Assembly (NCBI RefSeq): GCF_900104175.1
Contig: NZ_FNIX01000004.1
Span: 434,001 to 498,000 of the forward strand
Reading direction: 5' to 3'
Source: Lentzea jiangxiensis
GTDB taxonomy: Bacteria > Actinomycetota > Actinomycetes > Mycobacteriales > Pseudonocardiaceae
Length of the DNA: 64,000 nt
Numbering within the stretch: position 1 is the stretch's first letter; each line of letters starts with the position of its first letter. Positions 40,289 to 49,827 of this stretch are shown in pieces. Position numbers and translations under genes: made by a program. The notes below the pieces were generated by a model, which saw only the letters and a program-made list of their open reading frames with translations, ran no database searches and was not told the origin of the DNA.

Positions 40289-40504
40289 CAAACACCCCTT
40301 GGACAATCCGCACATCTCACGGTGTGGTCGCCGACGATAACCGTTGTAGATACCCCGTCCGGGCTTACTCAGGTCACGATCCGGCCACTAGACCAGGCAT
40401 TCTGATACGTGCGGCGCACGGCCGCTGACCCAACGTGAGCACGGCAGATGCGTCGAACGCTCTCCTAGGCTGTAGAAACGACAACGACACGGGGAGGAGG
40501 TCGC

Positions 40505-43500
40505 ATGGGCAGGCAGGTCGAGTTCCGCGTGCTCGGCCCCCTCCAGGTGCTCCTCGACTCCGACCCGTTGCTGGTCAGGGCCGGTCGGCAGCGGGCACTG
40601 CTGGCGTCGTTGCTGCTGCGCGTCGGCACCTCGGTGTCCGTGGACGAGCTCGCCGGCAACGTGTGGGGAGACGATCCGCCCGCTCGGGCGCGCGCGACCC
40701 TCCAGACGTACGTGATGAGGCTCCGGCAGCTGCTCGGACCGTCCGTGCCGATCAGGACCGTGCCCGACGGCTACCTGATCGACGTCGACGAGAAGACCAT
40801 CGACCTGATGCGCTTCGAGCCGTTGATCGACCAGGGCGAACAGGAGCGCGCCGCCGGGAACCTGCAGGCCGCGTCGGCCGCGTTCACCGCCGCGCTGGGG
40901 CTCTGGCGAGGTCCGGCGCTGGTCGACGTGCCGTCGGAGGTCCTGCACCGCGACGAGGTGCCGAGGCTCGACGAACGCCGCCTGCACGTGCTCGAACGCC
41001 GCGTCGAGGTCGACCTGGAGCTCGGCCGGCACGGCGAGCTCGTCGCGGAGCTGTCCCGGCTGACGAGCGACCACCCGTTGCGCGAGCGGTTCTGGGCGCA
41101 GCTGATGGTGGCGCTGTACCGCTCGGGCCGCCAGAGCGAGGCGCTGGCCGCCTACCAGCGCGTTTCCCGGCTCCTGGGCGACGAGCTGGGCATCGACCCC
41201 GGCGACGAGCTGCGGCGCGTGCACAGCCAGGTGCTGTCCGGCTCGATCGGCGCGGTGACCACGACGGCCTCGGGTGCGCCGGTCGTCGCCGCGAAGCCGG
41301 AGCGGGTCGTCCCGTCGCAGCTCCCGGCGGACATCCCGGACTTCGTGGGTCGCGACGAGGCCGTGTCGCTGATCGTGGCGTTGCTGCGGACCGCGCAGGG
41401 TGTGCCCGTTGTCACACTGGCCGGGCCGCCGGGCGTGGGCAAGACGGCGCTGGCCGTGCACGCGGCGCACCGGATGCGCGCGGACTTCCCGGACGGCCAG
41501 CTCTACGTCAACCTGCGCGGCTACGCCCCCGGCCCGCCGCTCAGCGCCGTCGACGTGCTGCCGCGGTTCCTCCGCGCGCTCGGCACGGAACCCGACCAGG
41601 TACCGCTGGACCAGGACGAGCAGGAGGCGATGTTCCGGTCCACGCTGACCGGCCAGCGCGTGCTGCTGCTGCTCGACAACGCGTCGTCCGCCGAGCAGAT
41701 CCGGCCGCTGCTGCCGGGGTCGCCGGGGTGCGCGGTGCTGGTGACGTCACGGGACACGTTGCGCGGCCTGGCCGTCTCGCACGCGGCGTCGAACGTGCGG
41801 CTCGACGTCCTCGACTGGCACGAGACGAAGTCACTCCTCGCCGGCATCCTGGGTGCGGGCGAGGTCGCGTCCCAAGAGGACGCCGCGCTGGAGCTGGCGG
41901 CCCTGTGCGCCCACCTGCCATTGGCTTTGCGCATCGCAGCGGCCAACCTCGTGTCGCGCCCCGAGCTGTCCATCGCGGACTACGTCGAGGAGCTGAGGGC
42001 GGGCAACAGGCTCGCCGCGCTGGCCGTCGAAGGCGACGAGCGGGTAGCGGTGCACGCGGCGTTCGACCTCTCCTACACGGCCCTGAAGCCGGAGCTCGCG
42101 CGGATGTTCCGGGTGCTGTCGCTGGTTCCCGGCACGGACTTCACGCCGGAGATGGCGGCGGCGCTGTCGGGGCTGACCACGCAGGACGCCCGCCGGCGCC
42201 TCGACCGCCTGGCCACCGCGAACCTGATCTCGAACCACGCGCCGTCGCGCTACCAGTTCCACGACCTGCTGCGCGACTACGCGGCCGAGCGCCTGGCGTT
42301 CGAGGAGGGCCGCGCCGACTCGCGGCTCGCGTTGCGGCGGCTGTTCGACTGGGCGGTGCGGTCGGTCGACAACGCCACGGCGGCGATGAAGTCGACGCTC
42401 TTCCGGTTCCCGCGCCCCGCGCCGCTGGACGGCGTGGTGCCGCGGACGTTCAGCACCAGCACCGAGGCGCTGGCCTGGCTCGACTGCGAGCGCGCCAACC
42501 TCGTCGCCCTGGTCGCCCACTGCGTCGAGCGGGACCCGGAGAACTCGCCGTGGCAGCTGGCCGACGCCCTGCGCGGCTACTTCTACACGCAGGGCCTCAC
42601 CGCGGAGTGGCGCGAGACGGCCAAGGCGGGCCTGCTCGGCGCCCGCACGCCCCGCGACGAGCTCGGCCAGCTCGCGATGCAGTCGTCGCTCGGCACGCTG
42701 TACTGGGTGACCGGCCGGCACCGCAACGCGCTGGGCCACTACCAGCAGGCCATCGCGCTGCAGGAGACCATCGACCTGCCGGAGGCCGAGGCGGCCGTGC
42801 TGTCGAACGCGGGCAGCGTCCACATCGACCTGGGCGAGCTGGAGCAGGCCGCCGACCACCTCGAACGCGCCCTGGTGATCGCCCGCCGGGTCGGTGCGCC
42901 GCAGGTGCTCGCGAACGCCCTGTTCAACCTCGGCGGCGTCTACATGCAGCTCGGCCAGCTCGACCGCGCCGCCGCGACGTTCGAGGAGGCCTTGGAAGCC
43001 GGCACGCGCATCGACTCGTGGATCACGCAGGCGAACTCGATGCGTGCTCTCGGCGAGGTCTACGCGTCACGCGGTGAGCCGGAGTTGGGTGCGTCGTACT
43101 TCGTGCGCGCGAGCGAGCTGTACGAACGTGCGGCAGCCCGCAACTTCGGCCACACGATGCACGAGGGCATGGCCATCACGCTGATCATGCGCGGCCGCTA
43201 CGAGGAGGCGGCCGTCGAGGCGTCCGCCGCCATGCGCATCGCGCAGGACCTGGAGAACGTGAAGAGCGTCTGCGACGCCCGGAACCTGCTCGGCCGCGCC
43301 CTGGAAGGCGCCGGCCGCCACGAGGAGGCCCTGGAGCAGTTCTCGTCGGCGCTCACCATCGCGGTCGAGACCGGCTACTCGTGGGGCGTCTGCTCGGCCC
43401 GCCGCGGTCTCGCATCGACGTACCGCGCTCTCGGCCGTTACGAGGAAGCCCTGGCGACGGCCACCTCGGCGCTGGACGAGGCGGGCCGGTCGCAGTTCCG

Positions 43501-43786
43501 CCTGGCCGAGATGGAGGTGCTGCTCGTTCTGGGCCGCACCCACCTCGACACCTCGGACGCGTCCGCCGCCCTGGACTGCGCGCTGCGTGCCGCCGCGGCC
43601 GGTTCCGACTCGGGCCACCGGTGGGTGTTCGGGCGCGCCCTGCAGCTGGCCGGCGACGCCTCCTCCGCGCTGGGCGACCACGCCGCGGCCCGCGCGCACT
43701 GGTCTTCCGCGCTGGACGTGTTCAGCGCGATCGGGACGCCCGAGGCTTCCGTCGTGCGGGCTCAGCTGCTCGACGTGACAACGTAG
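40505..43786 (+). CDS. AfsR/SARP-family regulator: winged helix - BTAD - NB-ARC - TPR
   Basis: 1093 residues. Residues 1-95 form an OmpR-like winged helix (FRVLGPLQV...GRQRALLASLLL), about 100-250 the BTAD domain (FTAALGLWRGPAL; SEALAAYQRV), about 280-560 an NB-ARC ATPase with GPPGVGKTALAVH (Lys313) and LLLLDNASSAEQI, and about 740-1080 TPR-like repeats (TARG: GHYQQAIAL, YEEALATATSAL). Such STAND proteins activate secondary metabolism or nutrient genes after ligand-triggered ATP binding. ATG 40505 has GGAGGAGG; TAGGCT at 40466 is a likely -10. Divergent from the peptide transporter operon, a plausible target. Its 3' end overlaps the kinase gene by 25 bp. Confidence 0.93.
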   Translation: MGRQVEFRVLGPLQVLLDSDPLLVRAGRQRALLASLLLRVGTSVSVDELAGNVWGDDPPARARATLQTYVMRLRQLLGPSVPIRTVPDGYLIDVDEKTIDLMRFEPLIDQGEQERAAGNLQAASAAFTAALGLWRGPALVDVPSEVLHRDEVPRLDERRLHVLERRVEVDLELGRHGELVAELSRLTSDHPLRERFWAQLMVALYRSGRQSEALAAYQRVSRLLGDELGIDPGDELRRVHSQVLSGSIGAVTTTASGAPVVAAKPERVVPSQLPADIPDFVGRDEAVSLIVALLRTAQGVPVVTLAGPPGVGKTALAVHAAHRMRADFPDGQLYVNLRGYAPGPPLSAVDVLPRFLRALGTEPDQVPLDQDEQEAMFRSTLTGQRVLLLLDNASSAEQIRPLLPGSPGCAVLVTSRDTLRGLAVSHAASNVRLDVLDWHETKSLLAGILGAGEVASQEDAALELAALCAHLPLALRIAAANLVSRPELSIADYVEELRAGNRLAALAVEGDERVAVHAAFDLSYTALKPELARMFRVLSLVPGTDFTPEMAAALSGLTTQDARRRLDRLATANLISNHAPSRYQFHDLLRDYAAERLAFEEGRADSRLALRRLFDWAVRSVDNATAAMKSTLFRFPRPAPLDGVVPRTFSTSTEALAWLDCERANLVALVAHCVERDPENSPWQLADALRGYFYTQGLTAEWRETAKAGLLGARTPRDELGQLAMQSSLGTLYWVTGRHRNALGHYQQAIALQETIDLPEAEAAVLSNAGSVHIDLGELEQAADHLERALVIARRVGAPQVLANALFNLGGVYMQLGQLDRAAATFEEALEAGTRIDSWITQANSMRALGEVYASRGEPELGASYFVRASELYERAAARNFGHTMHEGMAITLIMRGRYEEAAVEASAAMRIAQDLENVKSVCDARNLLGRALEGAGRHEEALEQFSSALTIAVETGYSWGVCSARRGLASTYRALGRYEEALATATSALDEAGRSQFRLAEMEVLLVLGRTHLDTSDASAALDCALRAAAAGSDSGHRWVFGRALQLAGDASSALGDHAAARAHWSSALDVFSAIGTPEASVVRAQLLDVTT

Positions 43787-44280
43787 TCAGCCCTGGCCCT
43801 GGTCTCGTCGACCGCGAACCAGCCTCTTTCGTACTGCTGCCAGCGCAGGAAGTGCTCGCGCTGTTCCTCGCCGTCACGGGCGACGGCCCGCTCCAGCCTC
43901 ACCCGCCCGTCGGGGTGGTCGACGAAGATCGCGCAGCTCAGGCGGGTGTTCGCTTTCCTGGCCGAGGAGAACCCCTCCAGGATGACCGTCCCGTGTGGAG
44001 CGATCGTGACCTCGTCGCCTTCGCCGATGCACGGAAACCCCTGGGACCAGTCAGTCTTCCGGTAGCGGCCCGGCGCGCCGCTCTCCACGGCGTCGAGTGC
44101 CCGCCACAGCCGGGGCCACCACCGCGTCGTCGGGTCGTCCCACGTGGCGAAGTGGTCGGTGCTGATCAGCTGGGCGCCGATCTCCTCGGCGAGCTTCCTC
44201 GCGAACGTCGACTTGCCCGCGCCCGACGGGCCGTCCACCGCGACCAGGCGTGTGCCGCCCAGCCGCGGTGGGGCCGCCAC
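43762..44280 (-). CDS. Uridine-kinase-like P-loop kinase
   Basis: 172 residues from GTG 44280, which touches the recR stop (TAGTG). Walker A is DGPSGAGKSTFA near residue 16; ISTDHFATWDDP and a W-rich segment follow, then GTVILEGFSS as the Walker B strand. The layout resembles uridine kinase/(d)CTP-type small kinases found downstream of recR in some actinobacteria. Substrate uncertain. Probably co-transcribed with recR. Confidence 0.82.
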   Translation of the reverse strand: MAAPPRLGGTRLVAVDGPSGAGKSTFARKLAEEIGAQLISTDHFATWDDPTTRWWPRLWRALDAVESGAPGRYRKTDWSQGFPCIGEGDEVTIAPHGTVILEGFSSARKANTRLSCAIFVDHPDGRVRLERAVARDGEEQREHFLRWQQYERGWFAVDETRARADYVVTSSS

Positions 44281-44888
44281 TACATGCTGCGGCGACCAGA
44301 TAGCGCACGCCCCAGCGTGAGCTCGTCGGCGAACTCCAGGTCGCCGCCCATCGGCAGCCCGCTGGCGAGCCGCGTGACGGTGAGCCCCGGGAAGTCCCTG
44401 AGCATCCGGACCAGGTAGGTGGCCGTCGCCTCGCCCTCGGTGTTCGGGTCCGTGGCGATGATGACCTCGGAGATGTCGACCCCGTCGGTCGCCGTGCCGA
44501 TCCGGTTGAGCAGCTGCCGGATGCGCAACTGGTCGGGCCCGATTCCGCTCAACGGGTCGAGCGCGCCACCCAGGACGTGGTAGCGCCCTCGGAACTCCCT
44601 GGTGCGCTCGATCGCCTGGACGTCCTTCGGCTCCTCGACCACGCAGACCAGGCTCAGGTCCCGCTTGGGGTCCCGGCAGATCCGGCACCTCGTCTCGGCG
44701 GAGACGTTGCCGCAGACGTCGCAGAAGACCACGCCCTCCTTGACCTTCTGCAGCGCGTGCTGGAGCCGCTCGATGTCAGCGGGTTCCGTGGCGAGGAGGT
44801 GGAAGGCGATCCGCTGCGCGCTCTTCGGGCCGACGCCCGGGAGCCTGCCCAGCTCGTCGATCAGGTCCTGTACCGGGCCCTCGTACAT
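44280..44888 (-). CDS. recR: Recombination mediator RecR
   Basis: 202 residues from ATG 44888 ([20 protein letters not shown]). It loads RecA with RecF/RecO at gaps. Helix-hairpin-helix [17 protein letters not shown], then a CDVC...CRIC zinc finger, then a Toprim domain ([29 protein letters not shown]). Start 4 bp after the EbfC stop. Standard dnaX-ebfC-recR order. Confidence 0.97.
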   Translation of the reverse strand: MYEGPVQDLIDELGRLPGVGPKSAQRIAFHLLATEPADIERLQHALQKVKEGVVFCDVCGNVSAETRCRICRDPKRDLSLVCVVEEPKDVQAIERTREFRGRYHVLGGALDPLSGIGPDQLRIRQLLNRIGTATDGVDISEVIIATDPNTEGEATATYLVRMLRDFPGLTVTRLASGLPMGGDLEFADELTLGRALSGRRSM

Positions 44889-44892
44889 GGTG

Positions 44893-45216
44893 TTAGCCGA
44901 GCAGTCCGCCGAGGCCACCCTGGGCGAGCGGGCCGAGCTTCTGCTCGACCAGCTGCTGCGCCTTGGTGTTGGCGTCCTTGATCGCGGCGATCACCAGGTC
45001 CTGGAGGGTGTCGACGTCCTCCGGGTCCACGATCTTCGGGTCGATGGTGAGGCTCACGAGCTCGCCGCCGCCGGTGACGGTGGCCTTCACGAGGTCGTTG
45101 CCCGCGTTGCCGGTGATCTCGGTTTCGGCCAGCTGCTGCTGGGCTTCCGCCATCTGCTGCTGCATGTTCTGGGCCTGCTGGAGCAGGGCCTGCATGTCGA
45201 ACTGACCGGGTTGCAC
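44893..45216 (-). CDS. ebfC: YbaB/EbfC nucleoid-associated protein
   Basis: 107 residues from GTG 45216 (AGGACC upstream). The N-terminal glutamine-rich coiled helix ([20 protein letters not shown]) and [19 protein letters not shown] are diagnostic. Small dimeric DNA-binding protein, usually encoded between dnaX and recR, as here. Confidence 0.95.
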   Translation of the reverse strand: MQPGQFDMQALLQQAQNMQQQMAEAQQQLAETEITGNAGNDLVKATVTGGGELVSLTIDPKIVDPEDVDTLQDLVIAAIKDANTKAQQLVEQKLGPLAQGGLGGLLG

Positions 45217-45328
45217 CGCTGGTCCTCTCGGTGGGTGGTACTGGGTCTTCCGTGGGTCGCGTCCAGCGTACGGGTGCCGTTCGCGGGTGGGCGGCACGCC
45301 TGTCGCTCTGGCGGCCCCGACTCGGGCG

Positions 45329-47371
45329 TCAGGCCTTCTTCAGCGGGCGGGCACCCAGCTCGTCCGCCAGCAGCTTCAGCATCACCGATTCCGGGTCCTT
45401 CGCCTCGGGGGTGCTGTCCGGGTCCGCCGGGCGGGCGGCCTCGGCCAGCATCGCCTCTTCGTCGTCCGGTTCCGGCGGCAGGGGGTCGTCGGGCTCGGGC
45501 GGTTCCGGCGGGGGTGGGACGTCGTCCACCGGCGGGCGCGGTGCCGGGCGTTGCTGAGGTTCTGGCTGGCGGGCGTTCTGCGCCTGGCTCGGGCGGACCG
45601 GGGCCGGGCGGGACGCCTTGGCCGGGGCCGCGGCCTGGGGGGTGGCGCCAGGGGTTCCGTGGGTGCAGCGGACCTGCCAGGTGCCGCCCAGGACCGCGGA
45701 CAGGGCCGCGGCGATGGCCTCGGTGTTGCGCGGCTCCGCCAGGCGGCGGGCCAGGGGGGCCGAGGTGTGGGTGATGGTGACGACGTTGCCGTCCACCTCG
45801 CTGACCACGGCGTTGGTCAGCATCGCCTCGGTGCTCCGGCTGCTGGAGCGGACCGCGGCCAGCAGTTCGGACCAGATCCGGCGGACCGCCGTCGCGTCCA
45901 TCGCACCGGCTTCCGCGATGGGGGCGGGGGCGGGTGCCGCGACAGGAGCGGAAGGCGCGGCGGTGGCGACCGGCGCGGTCGGCTGTGCCTGCACCGGGGC
46001 CGCCACCGGGGTCGGGGTCGGCGCCGGTGCCGGGATCACGGCGACGGGCTGGGGTGCCGGGCGCACGGTGGCGGACTGGGGTGCCGGGCGCTGGGGTTCC
46101 GGCTGCCTCGGGGGGTCCGCGGGTGCCGGTTCCGTTGCCTGCTGGGACCTGCGGGTGAAGACCGGACCGCCGGCGGGGGCGGCGCTGTCACCCGAAGCGG
46201 CCGCGATGGCGGCCGGGGGGCGGCGTTCCAGTTGTTCCAGGCGCTGGAGCAGAGCCGCTTCGGACTGGCTCACCGACGGCAGGAGCATGCGGGAGACGAG
46301 CAGTTCGAGGAGCAGGCGCGGGGCCGTGGCTCCTCGCATGTCGACGAGGCCCTGGTGGACGATCTCGGCGTAGCGGGTCAGCGTCGCCGGGCCGATCCGT
46401 TCCGCCTGGGCCGCCATCGTGGCCAGCTCGTCCTCCGGAGCGCTGACCAGGTTGCGGTCCGCGGCGTCCGGGACGGCGCAGAGCAGGACCAGGTCGCGGA
46501 GGCGGTCCAGGAGGTCGCTCGCGAAGCGGCGGGGGTCGTGGCCCGCGTCCACCAGGCGGTCGATGGTGCCGAAGACCGCCGCGCCGTCGCCGGCGGAGAG
46601 GCCGTCGACCACGTCGTTGATCAGCGCCGAGTCGGTGACGCCGAGGAGCGTGATGGCCCGCTCGTACTTCACCCCGTCCGGGCCCGCTCCGGACAGGAGC
46701 TGGTCCATGACCGACTGGGTGTCCCGGGCCGAGCCGCCGCCCGCGCGGATGACCAGCGGGAAGACGGCCGGTTCGACGGCCACGCCCTCCGCGGCGCAGT
46801 TGCGTTCGAGCAGGGTGCGCATCACACCGGGCGGGATCAGGCGGAACGGGTAGTGGTGCGTGCGCGAGCGGATGGTCGGGAGGACCTTGTCCGGCTCCGT
46901 GGTGGCGAAGATGAAGATCAGGTGCTCCGGCGGCTCTTCGACGATCTTCAGCAGGGCGTTGAAGCCCTGCGTGGTGACCATGTGGGCCTCGTCGATGATG
47001 AAGACGCGGTACTTCGACTCGGCCGGGGCGTAGAAGGCCTTGTCGCGGAGGTCGCGGGCGTCTTCCACACCGCCGTGCGAGGCCGCGTCGAGCTCGACGA
47101 CGTCGACGCTGCCGGTGCCGTTGGGAGCGAGGCCGATGCAGCTGTTGCACTCGCCGCATGGGTCGGGGGTCGGGCCCTTCGCGCAGTTCAGCGAACGCGC
47201 CAGGATGCGGGCCGACGAGGTCTTGCCGCAGCCCCGGGGGCCGCTGAACAGGTACGCGTGGTTCACCCGGCCCGCCGCCAGCGCGGTGCGCAGGGGGTCG
47301 GTCACGTGCTCCTGGCCGACGACCTCGGAGAACGTGGCCGGTCGGTACTTGCGATACAGAGCGAGCGCCAC
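45329..47371 (-). CDS. dnaX: DNA polymerase III subunits gamma and tau
   Basis: 680 residues from GTG 47371, giving [20 protein letters not shown], the usual start. Walker [13 protein letters not shown] has Lys50; a zinc module follows ([16 protein letters not shown]); IDEAHMVT is Walker B and [14 protein letters not shown] sensor 2. The C-terminal 280 residues are a Pro/Ala-rich linker plus the tau polymerase-binding part. The clamp loader of replication. The SRP RNA gene lies directly upstream on the same strand. Confidence 0.96.
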   Translation of the reverse strand: MALALYRKYRPATFSEVVGQEHVTDPLRTALAAGRVNHAYLFSGPRGCGKTSSARILARSLNCAKGPTPDPCGECNSCIGLAPNGTGSVDVVELDAASHGGVEDARDLRDKAFYAPAESKYRVFIIDEAHMVTTQGFNALLKIVEEPPEHLIFIFATTEPDKVLPTIRSRTHHYPFRLIPPGVMRTLLERNCAAEGVAVEPAVFPLVIRAGGGSARDTQSVMDQLLSGAGPDGVKYERAITLLGVTDSALINDVVDGLSAGDGAAVFGTIDRLVDAGHDPRRFASDLLDRLRDLVLLCAVPDAADRNLVSAPEDELATMAAQAERIGPATLTRYAEIVHQGLVDMRGATAPRLLLELLVSRMLLPSVSQSEAALLQRLEQLERRPPAAIAAASGDSAAPAGGPVFTRRSQQATEPAPADPPRQPEPQRPAPQSATVRPAPQPVAVIPAPAPTPTPVAAPVQAQPTAPVATAAPSAPVAAPAPAPIAEAGAMDATAVRRIWSELLAAVRSSSRSTEAMLTNAVVSEVDGNVVTITHTSAPLARRLAEPRNTEAIAAALSAVLGGTWQVRCTHGTPGATPQAAAPAKASRPAPVRPSQAQNARQPEPQQRPAPRPPVDDVPPPPEPPEPDDPLPPEPDDEEAMLAEAARPADPDSTPEAKDPESVMLKLLADELGARPLKKA

Positions 47372-47408
47372 GCCGCAGACAGTACCGGTGGACCCCGACA
47401 TGAAAAGG

Positions 47409-47494
47409 GGACCCCGTGCACCCACCAGAGCCCGCTTATCCTTGCTGCCTTCCGGCCCTGGGGAGGTTCGCGAGATGTGTGCCGCACGAGGTCC
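47409..47494 (-). ncRNA. ffs: Signal recognition particle RNA (small 4.5S type)
   Basis: On the minus strand the apical domain reads CCCCAGGGCCGGAAGGCAGC followed by AAGGATAAGCGGG, holding the GGAA tetraloop and the asymmetric internal loop bound by Ffh. The ends pair (GGACCTCGTGC with GCACGGGGTCC, one wobble). A -10-like TACACT lies exactly 7 nt before the predicted 5' end. Just upstream of dnaX, as in mycobacteria. The 3' end continues into CC-TTTT, so it may extend by a few bases. Confidence 0.93.
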
Positions 47495-47500
47495 GACGCA

Positions 47501-47506
47501 AGTGTA
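47501..47506 (-). promoter_or_regulatory. -10 element of the SRP RNA gene
   Basis: TACACT on the minus strand, 6 bp (47495-47500) before the predicted SRP RNA 5' base. A 17-bp spacer would place the -35 at about 47524-47529, inside the LexA-type box. Confidence 0.65.
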
Positions 47507-47515
47507 GCGAACCCT

Positions 47516-48088
47516 CTAATTCGAACGCATGTTCGAGTTGCCCACAGCGTTGTCCCCACCTGTGGACAACGTCCGGCCGGTGGCGAGCATCAGCAGGTCA
47601 GGGGTCGGAAGATCGGGGATTCCGGTGTCCCGGAAACGCTTGCGGGCCCCCCAGAACGGACTCTTCAGCACGTGTTCCAGGGCAGCCCCGGCCGGTTCGG
47701 GCGGCATCTCGCGGACGCGGCCCAGCGGGCGGGCGACGTCCTGGCCGTGGACGAGGAAGTCGACCAGCGGGTCGATCGGGGACGCCATCGGAGCGCGCTT
47801 CGGGGAGGCGGCGGTCTCGCGGATCCGCGAGATCAACTCCGACCGGGTGAACCGTGCGGCGATCGCGCGGGCCTTCTCGTCCTCCATGCGCTCCCAGTCG
47901 AAGCGCGCTCTCACAACGCCGGTGAGCACGTCGCGCCAGCCCGTGCGGGTCGACGTGGTCAGGTGGGCGGCCATCTCCTGCGCGGTCCAGCCCGCGCAGA
48001 GCGTCTCCCGGCGCCACTCGTCGTCGGTCAGGTCCTCGAGGAGGTCGGCGACGCCCAGGCGTTCGGCCTCCAGCCACTTCATGATCAT
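47516..48088 (-). CDS. Maleylpyruvate-isomerase-like, mycothiol-dependent family protein
   Basis: 190 residues from ATG 48088, overlapping the sigma-factor stop (ATGA). N-terminal DinB/MDMPI bundle: LTDDEWRRETLCAGWTAQEM then AAHLTTSTR, with the histidine that binds the metal; FLVHGQDVARPLGR is the second conserved site. Such enzymes use mycothiol, fitting an actinobacterium. Substrate unknown. Its last codons contain a perfect LexA-type box. Third gene of the DGPF-sigma-MDMPI operon. Confidence 0.88.
   Translation of the reverse strand: MIMKWLEAERLGVADLLEDLTDDEWRRETLCAGWTAQEMAAHLTTSTRTGWRDVLTGVVRARFDWERMEDEKARAIAARFTRSELISRIRETAASPKRAPMASPIDPLVDFLVHGQDVARPLGRVREMPPEPAGAALEHVLKSPFWGARKRFRDTGIPDLPTPDLLMLATGRTLSTGGDNAVGNSNMRSN
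47521..47536. promoter_or_regulatory. LexA-type SOS box near the SRP RNA/dnaX promoter
   Basis: TCGAACGCATGTTCGA, a perfect match to the actinobacterial SOS consensus TCGAAC-N4-GTTCGA. It starts 26 bp upstream of the predicted SRP RNA 5' end, over the expected -35 region, and lies inside the final codons of the upstream gene. Binding by LexA is inferred. Confidence 0.7.
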
Positions 48089-49263
48089 GATCGCCCCTCG
48101 ACGGCGGCCAGCCTGCGGCGCAGGAAGTCCTGTTCGGTGTCGGTGCCCGCGAGCGCGATGGCCTCGCGGTAGGCCTGCGCGGCCTCGGCGTCGCGGCCCA
48201 GCCGGTGCAGCAGGTCGGCGCGGGCCGCCCGGTACGGGTGGTAGTCGCGGAGCTTGGGCTCGTCGGCCAGCGCGTCGAGCAACGCGAGCCCCGCCGCCGC
48301 CCCGTCGCGCATGGCGACCGCGGCGGCCCTGTTCAGCGCGACGACGGGCGACGGCGTCAGCCCGGCCAGCACGTCGTAGAGCGCCACGATCTGCGGCCAG
48401 TCGGTGCCGGCGAAGTCCGGCGCCTCGTCGTGCAACGCGTTGATGGCCGCCTGCACCCCGTACGGGCCGTATCCACCCGTCAGCGCGCGCTCGGCCAATG
48501 CGCTGCCCTCGGCGATCATGTCGCGGTCCCAGAGCGAACGGTCCTGGTCCTCCAGCAGCGCGGGACGGGCGTCCCGGCGCGCGTGGACGAGCAGCATCAA
48601 CGCCAGCAGACCCGTGACCTCGCGGTCCGGCAACAGGTTCCGCAGGATCCTCGCCAGCCGGACCGCCTCGTCGGCGAGGTCGTCCCGCTGCGCCGCGTAG
48701 CCCTCGGTGAAGATCGAGTAGAGGGCTTGCAGCACGCCGGGCAGGCGTTCCGGGAGTTCGTGCGGGTCCGGCACGCGGAACGGGATGCGGGCCTGCTTGA
48801 TCTTCTTCTTCGCCCGCACGATCCGCTGCTGCATGGTCGGAACCGGCACCAGGTACGCCCGCGCGACCTCCGGCGTCGTGAAACCGGCCAGGCACCGCAG
48901 CACCAGCGCGCCGCGGTCCTCCTCCGCCAGCGCCGGGTGCGCGCACGTGAAGAACAGCTCCAGCCGCTCGTCCGGCAACGACTCCCCCGCCGGCGCGTCG
49001 GCTCGCGAGAACTCGACCTGCAGCAACGCGAGCCGCGCCGCGTACACCCGGTCGCGGCGCAGGCGGTCGACGGCCTTGCGGCGCGCGGTCGTGAGCAACC
49101 ACGCGCCGGGCCGGTCCGGCACCCCGTCCACCGGCCAGTGCCGCAGCGCCGCCTCGATCGCCTCGGAGGTGACCTCCTCGGCCAGGTCGAGGTCGCCGAA
49201 GCGCTTGACCAGCGTCGCGAGCAGCCTGCCGTGCTCCTCCCGGAACACCTGCTCGACGTTCAC
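48085..49263 (-). CDS. ECF sigma factor of the ECF42 type
   Basis: 392 residues, GTG start. Sigma2 (FREEHGRLLATLVKRFGDL; RPGAWLLTTARRKAVDRLRR) and sigma4 (GFTTPEVARAYLVPVPTMQQ, then RIVRAKKKI) are followed by a C-terminal extension of about 200 residues with TPR-like helices (VVALNRAAAVAMRDG; AQAYREAIAL). This architecture together with a DGPF protein next door defines ECF42; no anti-sigma gene is needed, the extension regulating activity instead. Follows the DGPF gene by 4 bp. Confidence 0.92.
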   Translation of the reverse strand: MNVEQVFREEHGRLLATLVKRFGDLDLAEEVTSEAIEAALRHWPVDGVPDRPGAWLLTTARRKAVDRLRRDRVYAARLALLQVEFSRADAPAGESLPDERLELFFTCAHPALAEEDRGALVLRCLAGFTTPEVARAYLVPVPTMQQRIVRAKKKIKQARIPFRVPDPHELPERLPGVLQALYSIFTEGYAAQRDDLADEAVRLARILRNLLPDREVTGLLALMLLVHARRDARPALLEDQDRSLWDRDMIAEGSALAERALTGGYGPYGVQAAINALHDEAPDFAGTDWPQIVALYDVLAGLTPSPVVALNRAAAVAMRDGAAAGLALLDALADEPKLRDYHPYRAARADLLHRLGRDAEAAQAYREAIALAGTDTEQDFLRRRLAAVEGRS

Positions 49264-49267
49264 GGGA

Positions 49268-49606
49268 TCAGAAGTCGAACTCGGCGATCGGCCGCACGAC
49301 GACGGCCCCGCCGTCCCGCGAGCCGGGGCACTTCGCCGCCCACTCGAGCGCCGCGTCGAGGTCGGGCACGTCGATGACGTTGTAGCCGCCGAGCACCTCG
49401 CGGGTCTCGGCGAACGGCCCGTCCGTGACGGTCCGCCTGCCGTCCGGTCCGACCTGGACGGTGGTCGCGGTGACGAGGTCGGCGAGCGAGTGCCCGGAGA
49501 CCAGGACCCCCGCGTCCCTCATCTCCTTCTCGTAGGTGGTCCAGTCCTCGACGGTGCAGCTCGACTGCTGGTCAGCGGCCGCGTGGATCAACAGCATGTA
49601 CTTCAC
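49268..49606 (-). CDS. YCII-related DGPF-domain protein
   Basis: 112 residues beginning MKYMLLIHAAADQ, with the family's TDGPFAETREVLGGYNVID motif. It is first in an operon with the ECF42 sigma factor; DGPF genes are the typical targets and partners of that sigma group. Its molecular activity is not established. Confidence 0.92.
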   Translation of the reverse strand: MKYMLLIHAAADQQSSCTVEDWTTYEKEMRDAGVLVSGHSLADLVTATTVQVGPDGRRTVTDGPFAETREVLGGYNVIDVPDLDAALEWAAKCPGSRDGGAVVVRPIAEFDF

Positions 49607-49735
49607 GGTTGCCTCCTGGGTTCGGTCTTACGGGATCACGACGAGCGGGTCCCCGCCAGATCGACACGGCCGCCGGACTTTTTCCGGCGACCCCCGTTTT
49701 GGGCCCCGGAACACCCGTCCGGTAAGGTTCTCCAC

Positions 49736-49820
49736 GGAGGATTCGCATAGCGGCCTAGTGCGCACGACTGGAAATCGTGTTGGGTTCACCCCCTCACGGG
49801 TTCAAATCCCGTATCCTCCG
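49736..49820 (+). tRNA. tRNA-Ser(GGA)
   Basis: 85 nt. Acceptor GGAGGAT pairs with ATCCTCC, discriminator G. The anticodon stem ACGA/TCGT encloses CTGGAAA, anticodon GGA. A long variable arm (GTTGGGTTCACCCC) confirms the serine class. T-loop TTCAAAT. Confidence 0.95.
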
Positions 49821-49827
49821 CTCTCTC

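Noticed and set aside
40435-43077. Long alternative frame inside the SARP gene
   Set aside because: Antiparallel codon bias makes this frame open; the 1093-residue frame has clear winged-helix, NB-ARC and TPR motifs, the shadow has none.
40505-43786. Hint of a secondary-metabolite cluster from SARP and MFS genes
   Set aside because: No synthase, tailoring enzyme set or resistance gene is adjacent; neighbours are housekeeping replication and recombination genes.
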